Of a DNA stretch of 6,694 nucleotides, positions 1-5,572 are shown in pieces (the stretch's first letter is position 1; the number at the start of each line of letters is the position of its first letter). The notes under the pieces are model-generated. The model saw only the letters and a program-made list of their open reading frames with translations, was not told the origin of the DNA and made no database searches. The translations under genes were made by a program, and so were the position numbers. The stretch spans positions 1 to 6,694 of the forward strand of contig ONNL01000179.1 of NCBI GenBank assembly GCA_900319195.1. Direction: 5' to 3'. The DNA comes from an uncultured Ruminococcus sp. (GTDB taxonomy: Bacteria > Bacillota > Clostridia > Oscillospirales > Ruminococcaceae).

Positions 1-872
1 GCGATATCCTTGAGCATTTCCTTGCGTCTGTCGCCGAAGCCCGGAGCCTTTACAGCAGCTACCTTGAATGTGCCTCTGATGTTATTGAGGATAATTGTTG
101 TAAGAGCCTCGCCCTCAACGTCCTCAGCAATGATAACGAGCTTCTTGCCCATCTTTACTATCTGCTCGAGGAGAGGGAGTATCTCCTGAATCGAGCTTAT
201 CTTCTTATCTGTGATGAGAATATATGCGTCATCATAGTTTGCTGTCATCTTATCGGTATCTGTTACCATGTAGGGTGAGATGTAGCCTCTGTCGAACTGC
301 ATACCCTCAACGACCTCGCTGTATGTCTCAGCAGTCTTGCTCTCTTCAAGAGTGATAACGCCGTCAGATGTTACCTTCTCCATTGCCTCAGCAATGAGCT
401 TGCCGACATTCTCATCAGCAGATGAAACTGTGCCGACCCTTGCAATATCAGCCGAGCCTTCAACTGACTTTGAATTAGCTACGATAGCCTTTACAGCAGC
501 GTCAACAGCCTTGTCGATACCCTTCTTGAGCACCATAGGATTTGCACCTGCTGCGAGGTTCTTCATACCCTCACGAACGATAGTCTGTGCAAGGAGAGTA
601 GCAGTTGTTGTACCGTCGCCTGCTGCATCGTTTGTCTTTGTAGCAACTTCCTTAACGAGCTGTGCGCCCATGTTCTCGAAAGCGTCCTCAAGCTCGATGT
701 CCTTAGCAATTGTAACACCGTCGTTTGTGATGAGCGGAGCGCCGTACTTCTTGTCAAGAACTACGTTTCTGCCCTTGGGTCCCATTGTTATTCTTACTGT
801 ATCAGCAAGCTTATCTATACCAGCCTGAAGTGCGGCTCTTGCCTCTGCACCGTATTTAATATCCTTAGCCAT
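1..872 (-). CDS. groEL: 60 kDa chaperonin GroEL, N-terminal 290 residues (3' end outside window)
   Basis: This is the large chaperonin subunit. It forms the ATP-driven double-ring cage in the cytosol that folds proteins together with GroES. The frame opens MAKDIKYGAEAR, and the window edge cuts it after about 290 of the usual 540 or so residues. The visible part covers the N-terminal equatorial segment, the first intermediate segment and most of the apical domain. Nucleotide-site signatures are LGPKGRN-like TMGPKGRN (residues 29-36), NDGV with Asp51, and the phosphate-binding GDGTTTAT with Asp86. The apical end reads KAPGFGDRRK (275-284). The ATG is preceded by AGGAG (883-887) at a good distance. 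It lies 31 bp after groES, so the two form the classic groES-groEL operon under CIRCE/HrcA control. No frameshift was seen. The catalytic Asp near residue 398 and the C-terminal tail fall outside the window. Confidence 0.98.
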   Translation of the reverse strand, partial: MAKDIKYGAEARAALQAGIDKLADTVRITMGPKGRNVVLDKKYGAPLITNDGVTIAKDIELEDAFENMGAQLVKEVATKTNDAAGDGTTTATLLAQTIVREGMKNLAAGANPMVLKKGIDKAVDAAVKAIVANSKSVEGSADIARVGTVSSADENVGKLIAEAMEKVTSDGVITLEESKTAETYSEVVEGMQFDRGYISPYMVTDTDKMTANYDDAYILITDKKISSIQEILPLLEQIVKMGKKLVIIAEDVEGEALTTIILNNIRGTFKVAAVKAPGFGDRRKEMLKDI

Positions 873-882
873 AGTTACCTAT

Positions 883-887
883 CTCCT
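883..887 (-). promoter_or_regulatory. Ribosome binding site of groEL
   Basis: AAAAGGAG on the minus strand ends 10 bases before the groEL ATG. It lies in the 31 bp groES-groEL gap, in which no hairpin was seen, so both genes should be read from one transcript. Confidence 0.8.
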
Positions 888-903
888 TTTACTTATTATA
901 TAC

Positions 904-1176
904 TTACTTTACGATAGCGAGAATATCTTCCATCTTTACGATGATGTATTCCTCACCCTCAAGCTTTACATTTGTTCCCGAATACTTTGAAATGAGAACC
1001 TTATCGTCCTTCTTGACTTCCATTTTTACATCGGAAGTTCCGGGACCTACCTCTACGACCTGAGCTACCTCAGGCTTTTCCTTAGCTGATCCCGAAAGAA
1101 TAATACCGCTCTTTGTGGTCTCTTCAGCCTCGACCATTTTAACAACGACTCTGTCCTGTAATGGTTTGATAGTCAT
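904..1176 (-). CDS. groES: 10 kDa co-chaperonin GroES
   Basis: GroES is the heptameric lid that caps GroEL in the cytosol. The protein is 90 residues, slightly shorter than the usual 94-97 and complete. It opens with the family signature MTIKPLQDRVVVK. The mobile loop is at about residues 17-35, with the GroEL-binding hydrophobic tripeptide IIL at 25-27 inside TTKSGIILSG. The C-terminal half has the typical GEEYIIVKMEDILAIVK pattern. The ATG is preceded by a perfect AGGAGG (1184-1189). It is the first gene of the groES-groEL operon. A CIRCE operator and one or two promoters lie directly upstream, so it is expected to be repressed by HrcA and induced by heat or misfolded protein. Confidence 0.98.
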   Translation of the reverse strand: MTIKPLQDRVVVKMVEAEETTKSGIILSGSAKEKPEVAQVVEVGPGTSDVKMEVKKDDKVLISKYSGTNVKLEGEEYIIVKMEDILAIVK

Positions 1177-1183
1177 ATTTATT

Positions 1184-1189
1184 CCTCCT
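1184..1189 (-). promoter_or_regulatory. Ribosome binding site of groES
   Basis: A perfect AGGAGG sits 7 bases before the groES ATG on the minus strand. It fixes the start codon. Confidence 0.85.
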
Positions 1190-1212
1190 GAAAAATTATT
1201 AGCATATTAAGT

Positions 1213-1239
1213 TTAGCACTCTTTCTCTCCGAGTGCTAA
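1213..1239. promoter_or_regulatory. CIRCE operator (HrcA binding site), perfect copy
   Basis: TTAGCACTC and GAGTGCTAA flank a 9 base spacer, which is the exact CIRCE consensus. In Firmicutes this inverted repeat binds the HrcA repressor, which is kept active by GroEL. It overlaps the presumed transcription start of groES-groEL, with the minus-strand -10 box touching its distal edge. This is the expected place for repression. Confidence 0.97.
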
Positions 1240-1271
1240 TTATATTTTACCACCTTTTTACAAGAAATCAA
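1239..1271 (-). promoter_or_regulatory. Proximal promoter of groES-groEL (P1)
   Basis: On the minus strand a perfect TATAAT (1239-1244) abuts the CIRCE element, and an overlapping alternative TAAAAT lies at 1244-1249. With TAAAAT, a TTGATT -35 (1266-1271) has a 16 base spacer. With TATAAT, the -35 at a 17 base spacing would be the poor TTTCTT. Either way, transcription starts within CIRCE. The existence of a promoter here is well supported by the operator; the exact box choice is not. Confidence 0.7.
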
Positions 1272-1340
1272 GAGTATTCTTTAAAATTTCACAAACTTTG
1301 TAGTCCTGCACAACCTCTCTTTCTGTCGCATGAGACATTA

Positions 1341-1367
1341 TTAGCACTCTGCACAAATAAGTGATAA
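1341..1367. promoter_or_regulatory. Second, degenerate CIRCE-like operator
   Basis: A perfect TTAGCACTC half-site (1341-1349) is followed by a 9 base spacer and AAGTGATAA (1359-1367), which matches 7 of 9 bases of the GAGTGCTAA half-site. Arm length and spacing are exactly those of CIRCE. It starts 128 bp from the start of the perfect copy, in the same groES upstream region, and again abuts a minus-strand -10-like box. It is probably a weaker HrcA site for an upstream promoter. It could also be a decayed duplicate. Confidence 0.65.
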
Positions 1368-1394
1368 TTGTATATTGTTTTTACATTTTGTAAA
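1367..1394 (-). promoter_or_regulatory. Possible distal promoter of groES-groEL (P2)
   Basis: On the minus strand TTTACA (1389-1394, 5 of 6 to consensus) and TACAAT (1367-1372, 5 of 6) are 16 bases apart. The -10 box abuts the degenerate CIRCE just as the P1 -10 abuts the perfect one. Over 14 bases, P1 TATAATTAGCACTC and P2 TACAATTATCACTT agree at 11. A transcript from here would carry a leader of about 185 bases and would also read through the perfect CIRCE. Confidence 0.5.
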
Positions 1395-1396
1395 AA
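1378..1396. repeat. AT-rich perfect inverted repeat in the groES/response-regulator intergenic region
   Basis: TTTTTACA and TGTAAAAA are separated by 3 bases (TTT), giving a perfect 8 bp dyad. It contains the -35 box of the proposed distal groESL promoter. It lies about 35 bp upstream of the -35 box of the response-regulator promoter. It could be an operator for a dimeric regulator, but AT-rich dyads also arise by chance. Confidence 0.4.
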
Positions 1397-1431
1397 AATT
1401 CCAGATTTCTTAATAATTTCTCCGTTTTGGA

Positions 1432-1460
1432 TTGACAAGACACCTGTTTTGCGTTATAAT
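1432..1460 (+). promoter_or_regulatory. Consensus sigma-A promoter of the response regulator
   Basis: TTGACA (1432-1437) and TATAAT (1455-1460) match consensus at all 12 positions with an ideal 17 base spacer. The start would be near 1467, giving a leader of about 35 bases. The site suggests strong constitutive transcription of the regulator gene unless it is repressed. No clear direct-repeat OmpR-type box overlaps it. Confidence 0.92.
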
Positions 1461-1502
1461 AATATAAAGGTTTAAATTTTAGTAATGAAACGGGGTATTA
1501 TT

Positions 1503-2210
1503 ATGGCAAACGAAAAAAGCCTGAAGGTTCTTATTGTTGACGACGATAAGAATATCTGCGACCTTCTCAGACTCTATCTTGAAAAAGACGGCTACAGCGT
1601 TATTCTCTCACACGACGGCGAGGAGGCTGTTGTCAAATTCAACGCGCTCAAGCCAGATATGGTGCTCCTTGATATAATGCTTCCCGGCATAGACGGCTGG
1701 ACTGTCTGCCGTGAGATAAGAAAGAAATCAAATGTCCCGATAATAATGATAACCGCTAAGGGCGAGACTATTGATAAGGTAATAGGTCTTGAGCTCGGTG
1801 CGGACGACTATATCGTAAAGCCCTTCGACGCAAAGGAAGTGATCGCTCGTATCAACGCTGTTACACGCCGCGTCGGAACAAACACCTCCGAGCCCGAGGT
1901 CAAGGAGGTACAGTACGACAAGCTCTCTGTCAATATGACACGCTATGAGCTGAAGGTAAACGGAAAGGTCATCGACACTCCGCCCAAGGAGCTCGAGCTT
2001 CTCTTCTACCTTGCTTCAAATCCGAACAGAGTTTATACCCGTGACCAGCTGCTTGACGAGGTATGGGGCTTTGAATACTACGGCGATTCGCGTACTATCG
2101 ACGTTCACATCAAGCGCCTGCGTGAAAAGCTCGAGGGAGTTTCAGACAAATGGGCTCTCAAAACAGTATGGGGCGTCGGATATAAATTCGAGGTCGAAGA
2201 GGAAGAATAA
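1503..2210 (+). CDS. OmpR/PhoB-family two-component response regulator
   Basis: A cytosolic DNA-binding response regulator of 235 residues, the usual length for the family. The receiver domain (about 7-122) has the acidic pair Asp13/Asp14 in LIVDDD, the phosphoacceptor Asp57 in VLLDIMLPGIDG, the switch residue Thr84 in MITAK, and Lys106 in DYIVKPF. The C-terminal winged helix (about 135-231) carries the OmpR signature: PPKELELLFYLASNPNRVYTR, then the recognition-helix region SRTIDVHIKRLREKL, ending VWGVGYKFE. I start at the ATG at 1503 because GGGGT sits 7 bases upstream and the product matches family N-termini. An in-frame ATG at 1485 would add six residues but has only a distant AAGG. The cognate kinase follows after 80 bp, across a terminator. 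The presumed targets, htrA and perhaps other envelope genes, are inferred from context, as in CssR or PhoP relatives. Confidence 0.95.
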   Translation: MANEKSLKVLIVDDDKNICDLLRLYLEKDGYSVILSHDGEEAVVKFNALKPDMVLLDIMLPGIDGWTVCREIRKKSNVPIIMITAKGETIDKVIGLELGADDYIVKPFDAKEVIARINAVTRRVGTNTSEPEVKEVQYDKLSVNMTRYELKVNGKVIDTPPKELELLFYLASNPNRVYTRDQLLDEVWGFEYYGDSRTIDVHIKRLREKLEGVSDKWALKTVWGVGYKFEVEEEE

Positions 2211-2225
2211 TCTTATGCCTGAACC

Positions 2226-2251
2226 ACAGGGGACTTTTGTCCCCTGTTTTT
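2226..2251 (+). terminator. Intrinsic terminator between response regulator and kinase genes
   Basis: ACAGGGGAC and GTCCCCTGT form a perfect 9 bp stem around a TTTT loop. A T run ending at 2251 follows. It lies 16 bases after the regulator stop codon, inside the gap to the kinase. It should end or reduce read-through, so the kinase and protease genes would be expressed at lower level than the regulator or from their own promoter. Confidence 0.9.
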
Positions 2252-2266
2252 ATACAGAGCAATAAT
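2237..2266 (+). promoter_or_regulatory. Possible weak promoter of kinase-htrA, overlapping the terminator
   Basis: TTGTCC (2237-2242, 4 of 6) and AATAAT (2261-2266, 5 of 6) are 18 bases apart. A start near 2273 would give a leader of about 18 bases before the kinase start. The -35 would lie inside the terminator stem. Nothing better was seen in the 80 bp gap. The call is weak and rests on the need for expression past the terminator. Confidence 0.3.
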
Positions 2267-2274
2267 ACCGACAT

Positions 2275-2285
2275 AACGGGGTGAT
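2275..2285 (+). promoter_or_regulatory. Ribosome binding site deciding the TTG start of the kinase
   Basis: AACGGGGTGAT can pair with the anti-Shine-Dalgarno sequence through GGGGTGAT, with one G-U wobble, and ends 5 bases before the TTG. The regulator gene has the same AACGGGGT core (1489-1496) just before its start, which supports both start choices. Confidence 0.6.
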
Positions 2286-2290
2286 GATTC

Positions 2291-3778
2291 TTGAAAAACA
2301 AAAAAAGCTCTTATTATAAACAATACCGCTTCTGGCAAATGCTGTCGGTATTCATTTTTATATTCGTCGGAGTCCTTGCAACAAGCTTTGCTTCGTCGGT
2401 CTACAAGCGTGCAAAGCTCAGCGACCTGCGCGATAAGGGCAAGCTCTTCATAGCCTCGCTCGAAAACGAATTCGAGCTTTCGGGCAACATTCAGAATGAC
2501 CGCGTGAACAGGCTACACTCCGATTTCAGCGGACGGCTGAACCTCGATATATATGTATATGACGAAAACGGAGCGTGTATTCTCTCGGATAAGAGCTATG
2601 ACAGTGATACATTTGCTGTCCCGTTTGAAGCTGACAACGACAGCAGCAGGGTGCGTCCGCTCTCGGACTCCAAAATGGATGAGCTCAACGACGGCGCATT
2701 CCTCAGCTCTGATTCAACCAGCTTCTCGGCAAGCGAGCCGAGCCTGATATATGGCACGAAAAAGACGCTCCGAAGCCGTTATTCCGACTATAAGCAGAAG
2801 ATATACGTGATATGCTATACGGACATGGGCGAGATAAACAGCTTCAATATAAAGGTATCTGTATTCTATGCACTTATCGTTATTGCCGCCGTCCTCGGCT
2901 CGTCATTCCTCATGAGGAAGCGCATGAAGAAGGCTGTCGAATACGAGAGCAAGTTCCAGCAGATAAGTGAAAAATTCTCGAAGGGCGATTTCTCTGAGCG
3001 TATCCCCGCCAACAACACGGACAATATTCAGAGCGACATCGCCAAGTATGTCAACTCCCTTGCGGACGCAGTCGAAAACAGCGACAGCACCAGCAAGACC
3101 TTCATTGCTAACGTATCGCATGAGCTGAGAACGCCTATCACGACCGTTATCGGCTTTGTGGACGGCATTCTCGACGGTACTATCCCGAAATCGAGACAGA
3201 ATGAGTACCTTGTGCTCGTCTCAAAGGAGACCCACCGCCTTAAAATACTCATCAGCTCAATGCTCAATATGACCAAATTTGAATCGGGTACCATGACCCC
3301 GAATTTCAGAGATACTAACCTCACAGACCTCGTAATACAGACAGTCCTCATGTTTGAAAAGAAAATTGAGGACAAGAAGCTCGAGGTCGAGGGACTTGAC
3401 AGCGACAGACTCGTTGCAGTTGCCGATACCGACCTCATGCAGCAGGTCATCTACAACCTCGTTGAGAATGCTGTCAAATTCGTAAACGAGGGCGGTACTC
3501 TCTCATTCAGATTTGAAAAGACAAACGGCATAAACATAATCGGTATAAGGAACACGGGCGAAGGTCTCAAAAACGATGAGATACAGCAGGTATTCGACCG
3601 CTTCTACAAGACGGATTCGTCTCGCGGAAAGGACACCACGGGACTCGGTCTCGGACTTTCTATCTCGCGTAAGATAGTCCACCTTCACAACGGTCACATC
3701 GTTGTAAAAAGCGTATACGGCGAGTACACGGAGTTCCAGATACAGATTCCCGATATAAAGCCAAATCGAAAGGATTAA
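2291..3778 (+). CDS. Membrane-bound sensor histidine kinase (HAMP, HisKA, HATPase_c)
   Basis: A 495-residue sensor kinase, probably the partner of the upstream response regulator. Membrane helices lie at about 14-36 and 187-207. Between them is an extracytoplasmic domain of about 150 residues, with a PAS/Cache-like stretch LDIYVYDENGACIL (85-98). A HAMP linker (about 208-262) follows. The dimerisation and phosphotransfer domain has SHELRTP with the phosphorylated His277. The ATP-binding domain has the N-box NLVENAVKF (389-397), the G1 box NTGEGL (421-426, Asn in place of the usual Asp), the F-box VFDRFYKTD (434-442) and the G2 box GLGLGLSISR (451-460). The start is TTG, chosen for its ribosome site. 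The next in-frame ATG would cut into the first membrane helix. The only two cysteines, 96 and 175, are both in the sensor domain. The stop is 2 bases before htrA, so the two genes are co-transcribed and probably translationally linked. The signal sensed is unknown. Confidence 0.95.
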   Translation: MKNKKSSYYKQYRFWQMLSVFIFIFVGVLATSFASSVYKRAKLSDLRDKGKLFIASLENEFELSGNIQNDRVNRLHSDFSGRLNLDIYVYDENGACILSDKSYDSDTFAVPFEADNDSSRVRPLSDSKMDELNDGAFLSSDSTSFSASEPSLIYGTKKTLRSRYSDYKQKIYVICYTDMGEINSFNIKVSVFYALIVIAAVLGSSFLMRKRMKKAVEYESKFQQISEKFSKGDFSERIPANNTDNIQSDIAKYVNSLADAVENSDSTSKTFIANVSHELRTPITTVIGFVDGILDGTIPKSRQNEYLVLVSKETHRLKILISSMLNMTKFESGTMTPNFRDTNLTDLVIQTVLMFEKKIEDKKLEVEGLDSDRLVAVADTDLMQQVIYNLVENAVKFVNEGGTLSFRFEKTNGINIIGIRNTGEGLKNDEIQQVFDRFYKTDSSRGKDTTGLGLGLSISRKIVHLHNGHIVVKSVYGEYTEFQIQIPDIKPNRKD

Positions 3779-3780
3779 CT

Positions 3781-5118
3781 ATGGACGACGACAACAGAAT
3801 TGATGATATGCCGCAGGCAGAAGATACAGAACAGCAAGGCAGCGGCAGGATCTACCAGACACGATACGACGACTTCATGTACGAGCCGATAGGCTTCGGA
3901 GAGCCCGAGATCCCGGAGCCGCCGCAGCCTCCCGAAAAGGAAAAGCACCGCAGCGGCTATGGTGCGGCGATAACGCTGTTCTTCGTATTCCTGCTCGTAT
4001 CAATAATAGCCGCTGTTGCAGCCATTGTGTTCGACGTTTTCAACAGCAAAAAGGCAATAGAGAAAATAGCTTCGCAAAACGTGGTGCTGTACAGCGAGTC
4101 CAAGCCCGAGGGCGCTAATGACATCGTGAACAAGGTCGATGAGGACGGGCGATATACTCCCGAGGGAGCGGCAGCCTCAGTTATCGACTCTATCGTTGAG
4201 ATATACACCTACACAGACTCCTCAAAGGATAAGCTTTCGAGCACAGGCTCGGGCATCGTCCTCTCCAAAGACGGCTATATCGTGACGAATGCTCATGTTC
4301 TCCTCGAGAACGGCTGCCATGTTGTAAAGACAAACGACGGTCAGACCCTTGAAGCCAAGATAGTCGGCAGGGACATCAAGACCGACATCGCCGTTATCAA
4401 GGTCAGCAACGCAAAGACGCTCTACCCTGCAACTCTCGGGGACTCCGACGAGACGATAGTAGGTGAACAGGTGCTCGCTATCGGCAATCCTGCGGGACTT
4501 TCAAGCACGGTCACGGACGGTATAGTCTCTTACGTAAACCGTCCTATCAGGAGCAATTCCACAGGCTTTGAAATGGAGTGCATTCAGACAAACGCACAGA
4601 TAAGTCCCGGTAACTCGGGCGGTGCGCTCGTTGATATGTTCGGTCATGTGATAGGCATAACCTCATCCAAATATGTAAGCTCAGACCTTGAGGGTCTCGG
4701 ATTTGCTATCACTATCAACGAAGCAAAGCCGATAATCGACGAGCTTATCGACAAGGGATATGTTCAGGGACGATTCAGAGTCGGCATTGAGCTTATCGGC
4801 ATGAGCAACTCAACGGAAATTGCCGCCATAGAGGGCGAGCTCGGATATTCACTCCCCGAGGACTTCAAGGGCATTTACATAGGCAATATCTCCGAGGACG
4901 CCGACATTGCCAGCACTGACCTTCAGATAGGCGATTTCATCACGGCGATAAACGGCAAGTCCGTGAGCAGCTATTCGGAATTCTACGACACCGTCAGCAG
5001 TATGTATGACGCAGGCGACACTGTCCCTGCGACCTGTGCTCACGTTGCAAAGGACGGCTCCATTACATATTACGATATCGAATTCAAGCTCATGGAGGAT
5101 ACCTCGGGCAACTATTGA
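3781..5118 (+). CDS. Membrane-anchored HtrA/DegP-like serine protease with PDZ domain
   Basis: A 445-residue surface quality-control protease of the trypsin-like S1C family. It probably degrades misfolded proteins outside the membrane. An acidic, proline-rich cytosolic tail (1-57, with EPEIPEPPQPPEKE) precedes one membrane helix (about 61-84). The protease domain (about 131-325) has the full catalytic triad: His172 in VTNAHVLLE, Asp202 in DIKTDIAVIKV, and Ser279 in SPGNSGGALVD. One PDZ domain follows (about 332-437), with FKGIYIGNI as the likely carboxylate-binding strand and LQIGDFITAINGKSV. The N-terminal tail and helix instead of a cleaved signal peptide are normal for Gram-positive HtrA proteins. 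The ATG has AAAGGA at 3768-3773. The gene lies 2 bp behind the kinase, like a Css-type stress operon. It ends 9 bp before the convergent membrane-protein gene. Whether it is closer to HtrA or another paralogue cannot be told here. Confidence 0.95.
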   Translation: MDDDNRIDDMPQAEDTEQQGSGRIYQTRYDDFMYEPIGFGEPEIPEPPQPPEKEKHRSGYGAAITLFFVFLLVSIIAAVAAIVFDVFNSKKAIEKIASQNVVLYSESKPEGANDIVNKVDEDGRYTPEGAAASVIDSIVEIYTYTDSSKDKLSSTGSGIVLSKDGYIVTNAHVLLENGCHVVKTNDGQTLEAKIVGRDIKTDIAVIKVSNAKTLYPATLGDSDETIVGEQVLAIGNPAGLSSTVTDGIVSYVNRPIRSNSTGFEMECIQTNAQISPGNSGGALVDMFGHVIGITSSKYVSSDLEGLGFAITINEAKPIIDELIDKGYVQGRFRVGIELIGMSNSTEIAAIEGELGYSLPEDFKGIYIGNISEDADIASTDLQIGDFITAINGKSVSSYSEFYDTVSSMYDAGDTVPATCAHVAKDGSITYYDIEFKLMEDTSGNY

Positions 5119-5127
5119 TCGGCTTTC

Positions 5128-5520
5128 TCAGACCTTGTACCCGATACGCTTCATATTCACACCTATAACTCCCCCTGCTGCTCCGAAGAGCATAAGCAGG
5201 AGGAGCTTTTTTATATCTGCGGCTGTACCCGTGACCGCGACCGCGGCGGCAGTTATCAGAAGGTACATAAGCGCACCGTTTATCAGTCCGCAGATAAGTC
5301 CCCTGCGCCGCCTGTAACGACCGAGAAGCAGCGTGGATAAGAATGCTCCCGACAGGAGCGAGATGTAGGCAAAAATCCGTCCGAGGCTGAAATTGTCCAT
5401 AAGCAGAAACACAGCAGCAGAAAACAGCAGGAGCAGTGCTCCCGATATAAGCAGACCGAAAAATGCCGCCGACAAGGTCATCACAAGATACGGTGTCCGC
5501 GGCTCACGAAATTCAAGCAT
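5128..5520 (-). CDS. TIGR04086-family (YrzE-like) small integral membrane protein
   Basis: A very hydrophobic protein of 130 residues with four likely membrane helices at about 13-40, 47-67, 75-98 and 104-122. A positively charged loop GRYRRRRG (67-74) is probably cytosolic. Length, helix pattern and position next to yajC fit the TIGR04086 family (Bacillus YrzE), whose function is unknown; the family call is from memory of these features. The start is the ATG at 5520, because CGGAGG (5528-5533) lies 7 bases upstream. A TTG at 5538 would swallow that ribosome site. The ribosome site is buried in the terminator-like hairpin behind yajC, so expression may be controlled. The gene converges on htrA with only 9 bp between the stop codons. 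Confidence 0.8.
   Translation of the reverse strand: MLEFREPRTPYLVMTLSAAFFGLLISGALLLLFSAAVFLLMDNFSLGRIFAYISLLSGAFLSTLLLGRYRRRRGLICGLINGALMYLLITAAAVAVTGTAADIKKLLLLMLFGAAGGVIGVNMKRIGYKV
5177..5212 (+). terminator. Possible plus-strand terminator of the htrA operon, inside the convergent gene
   Basis: GCTGCTCC (5177-5184) and GGAGGAGC (5199-5206) pair at 7 of 8 positions around a 14 base loop, followed directly by six T (5207-5212). It lies about 60 bases past the htrA stop. No other terminator was seen nearer. It is also coding sequence (KKLLLL region) of the opposite gene, so chance cannot be excluded. Confidence 0.4.
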
Positions 5521-5566
5521 AAAAAAGCCTCCGCACAAAGAATCATTCGATTCTATGCGGAGGCTT
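5521..5566 (-). terminator. Intrinsic terminator after yajC that also masks the next gene's ribosome site
   Basis: On the minus strand AAGCCTCCGCA (5556-5566) pairs perfectly with TGCGGAGGCTT (5525-5535), 11 bp. Inside, AGAATC and GATTCT add 6 bp around an ATTC/GAAT loop, with a small 1x3 internal loop between the two stems. A run of T (5521-5526) follows and runs directly into the ATG of the TIGR04086 gene. The 3' arm contains CGGAGG, the ribosome site of that gene. On the plus strand the same hairpin is followed by GCGTTTTT, so it may also stop antisense transcription. Confidence 0.88.
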
Positions 5567-5572
5567 GCGTTT

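Noticed and set aside
337..828. Plus-strand open frame of 163 codons
   Set aside because: It lies wholly antisense to groEL, which is certain from its sequence. The product is a Ser/Ala/Thr-rich low-complexity protein typical of a reverse-strand shadow.
1177..1502. A small gene or structured RNA in the long intergenic region
   Set aside because: No frame with a ribosome site was seen. The space is accounted for by CIRCE elements, promoters and an AT-rich dyad, and no riboswitch-like conserved core was recognised.
3028..3450. Minus-strand open frame of 140 codons
   Set aside because: It is antisense to the kinase core including the His277 box. The product is Ser/Leu-rich with no recognisable domain and no ribosome site was identified.
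5521..5538. TTG start adding six residues to the TIGR04086 protein
   Set aside because: It would place the perfect CGGAGG ribosome site inside the coding sequence; the ATG at 5520 is 7 bases behind that site.
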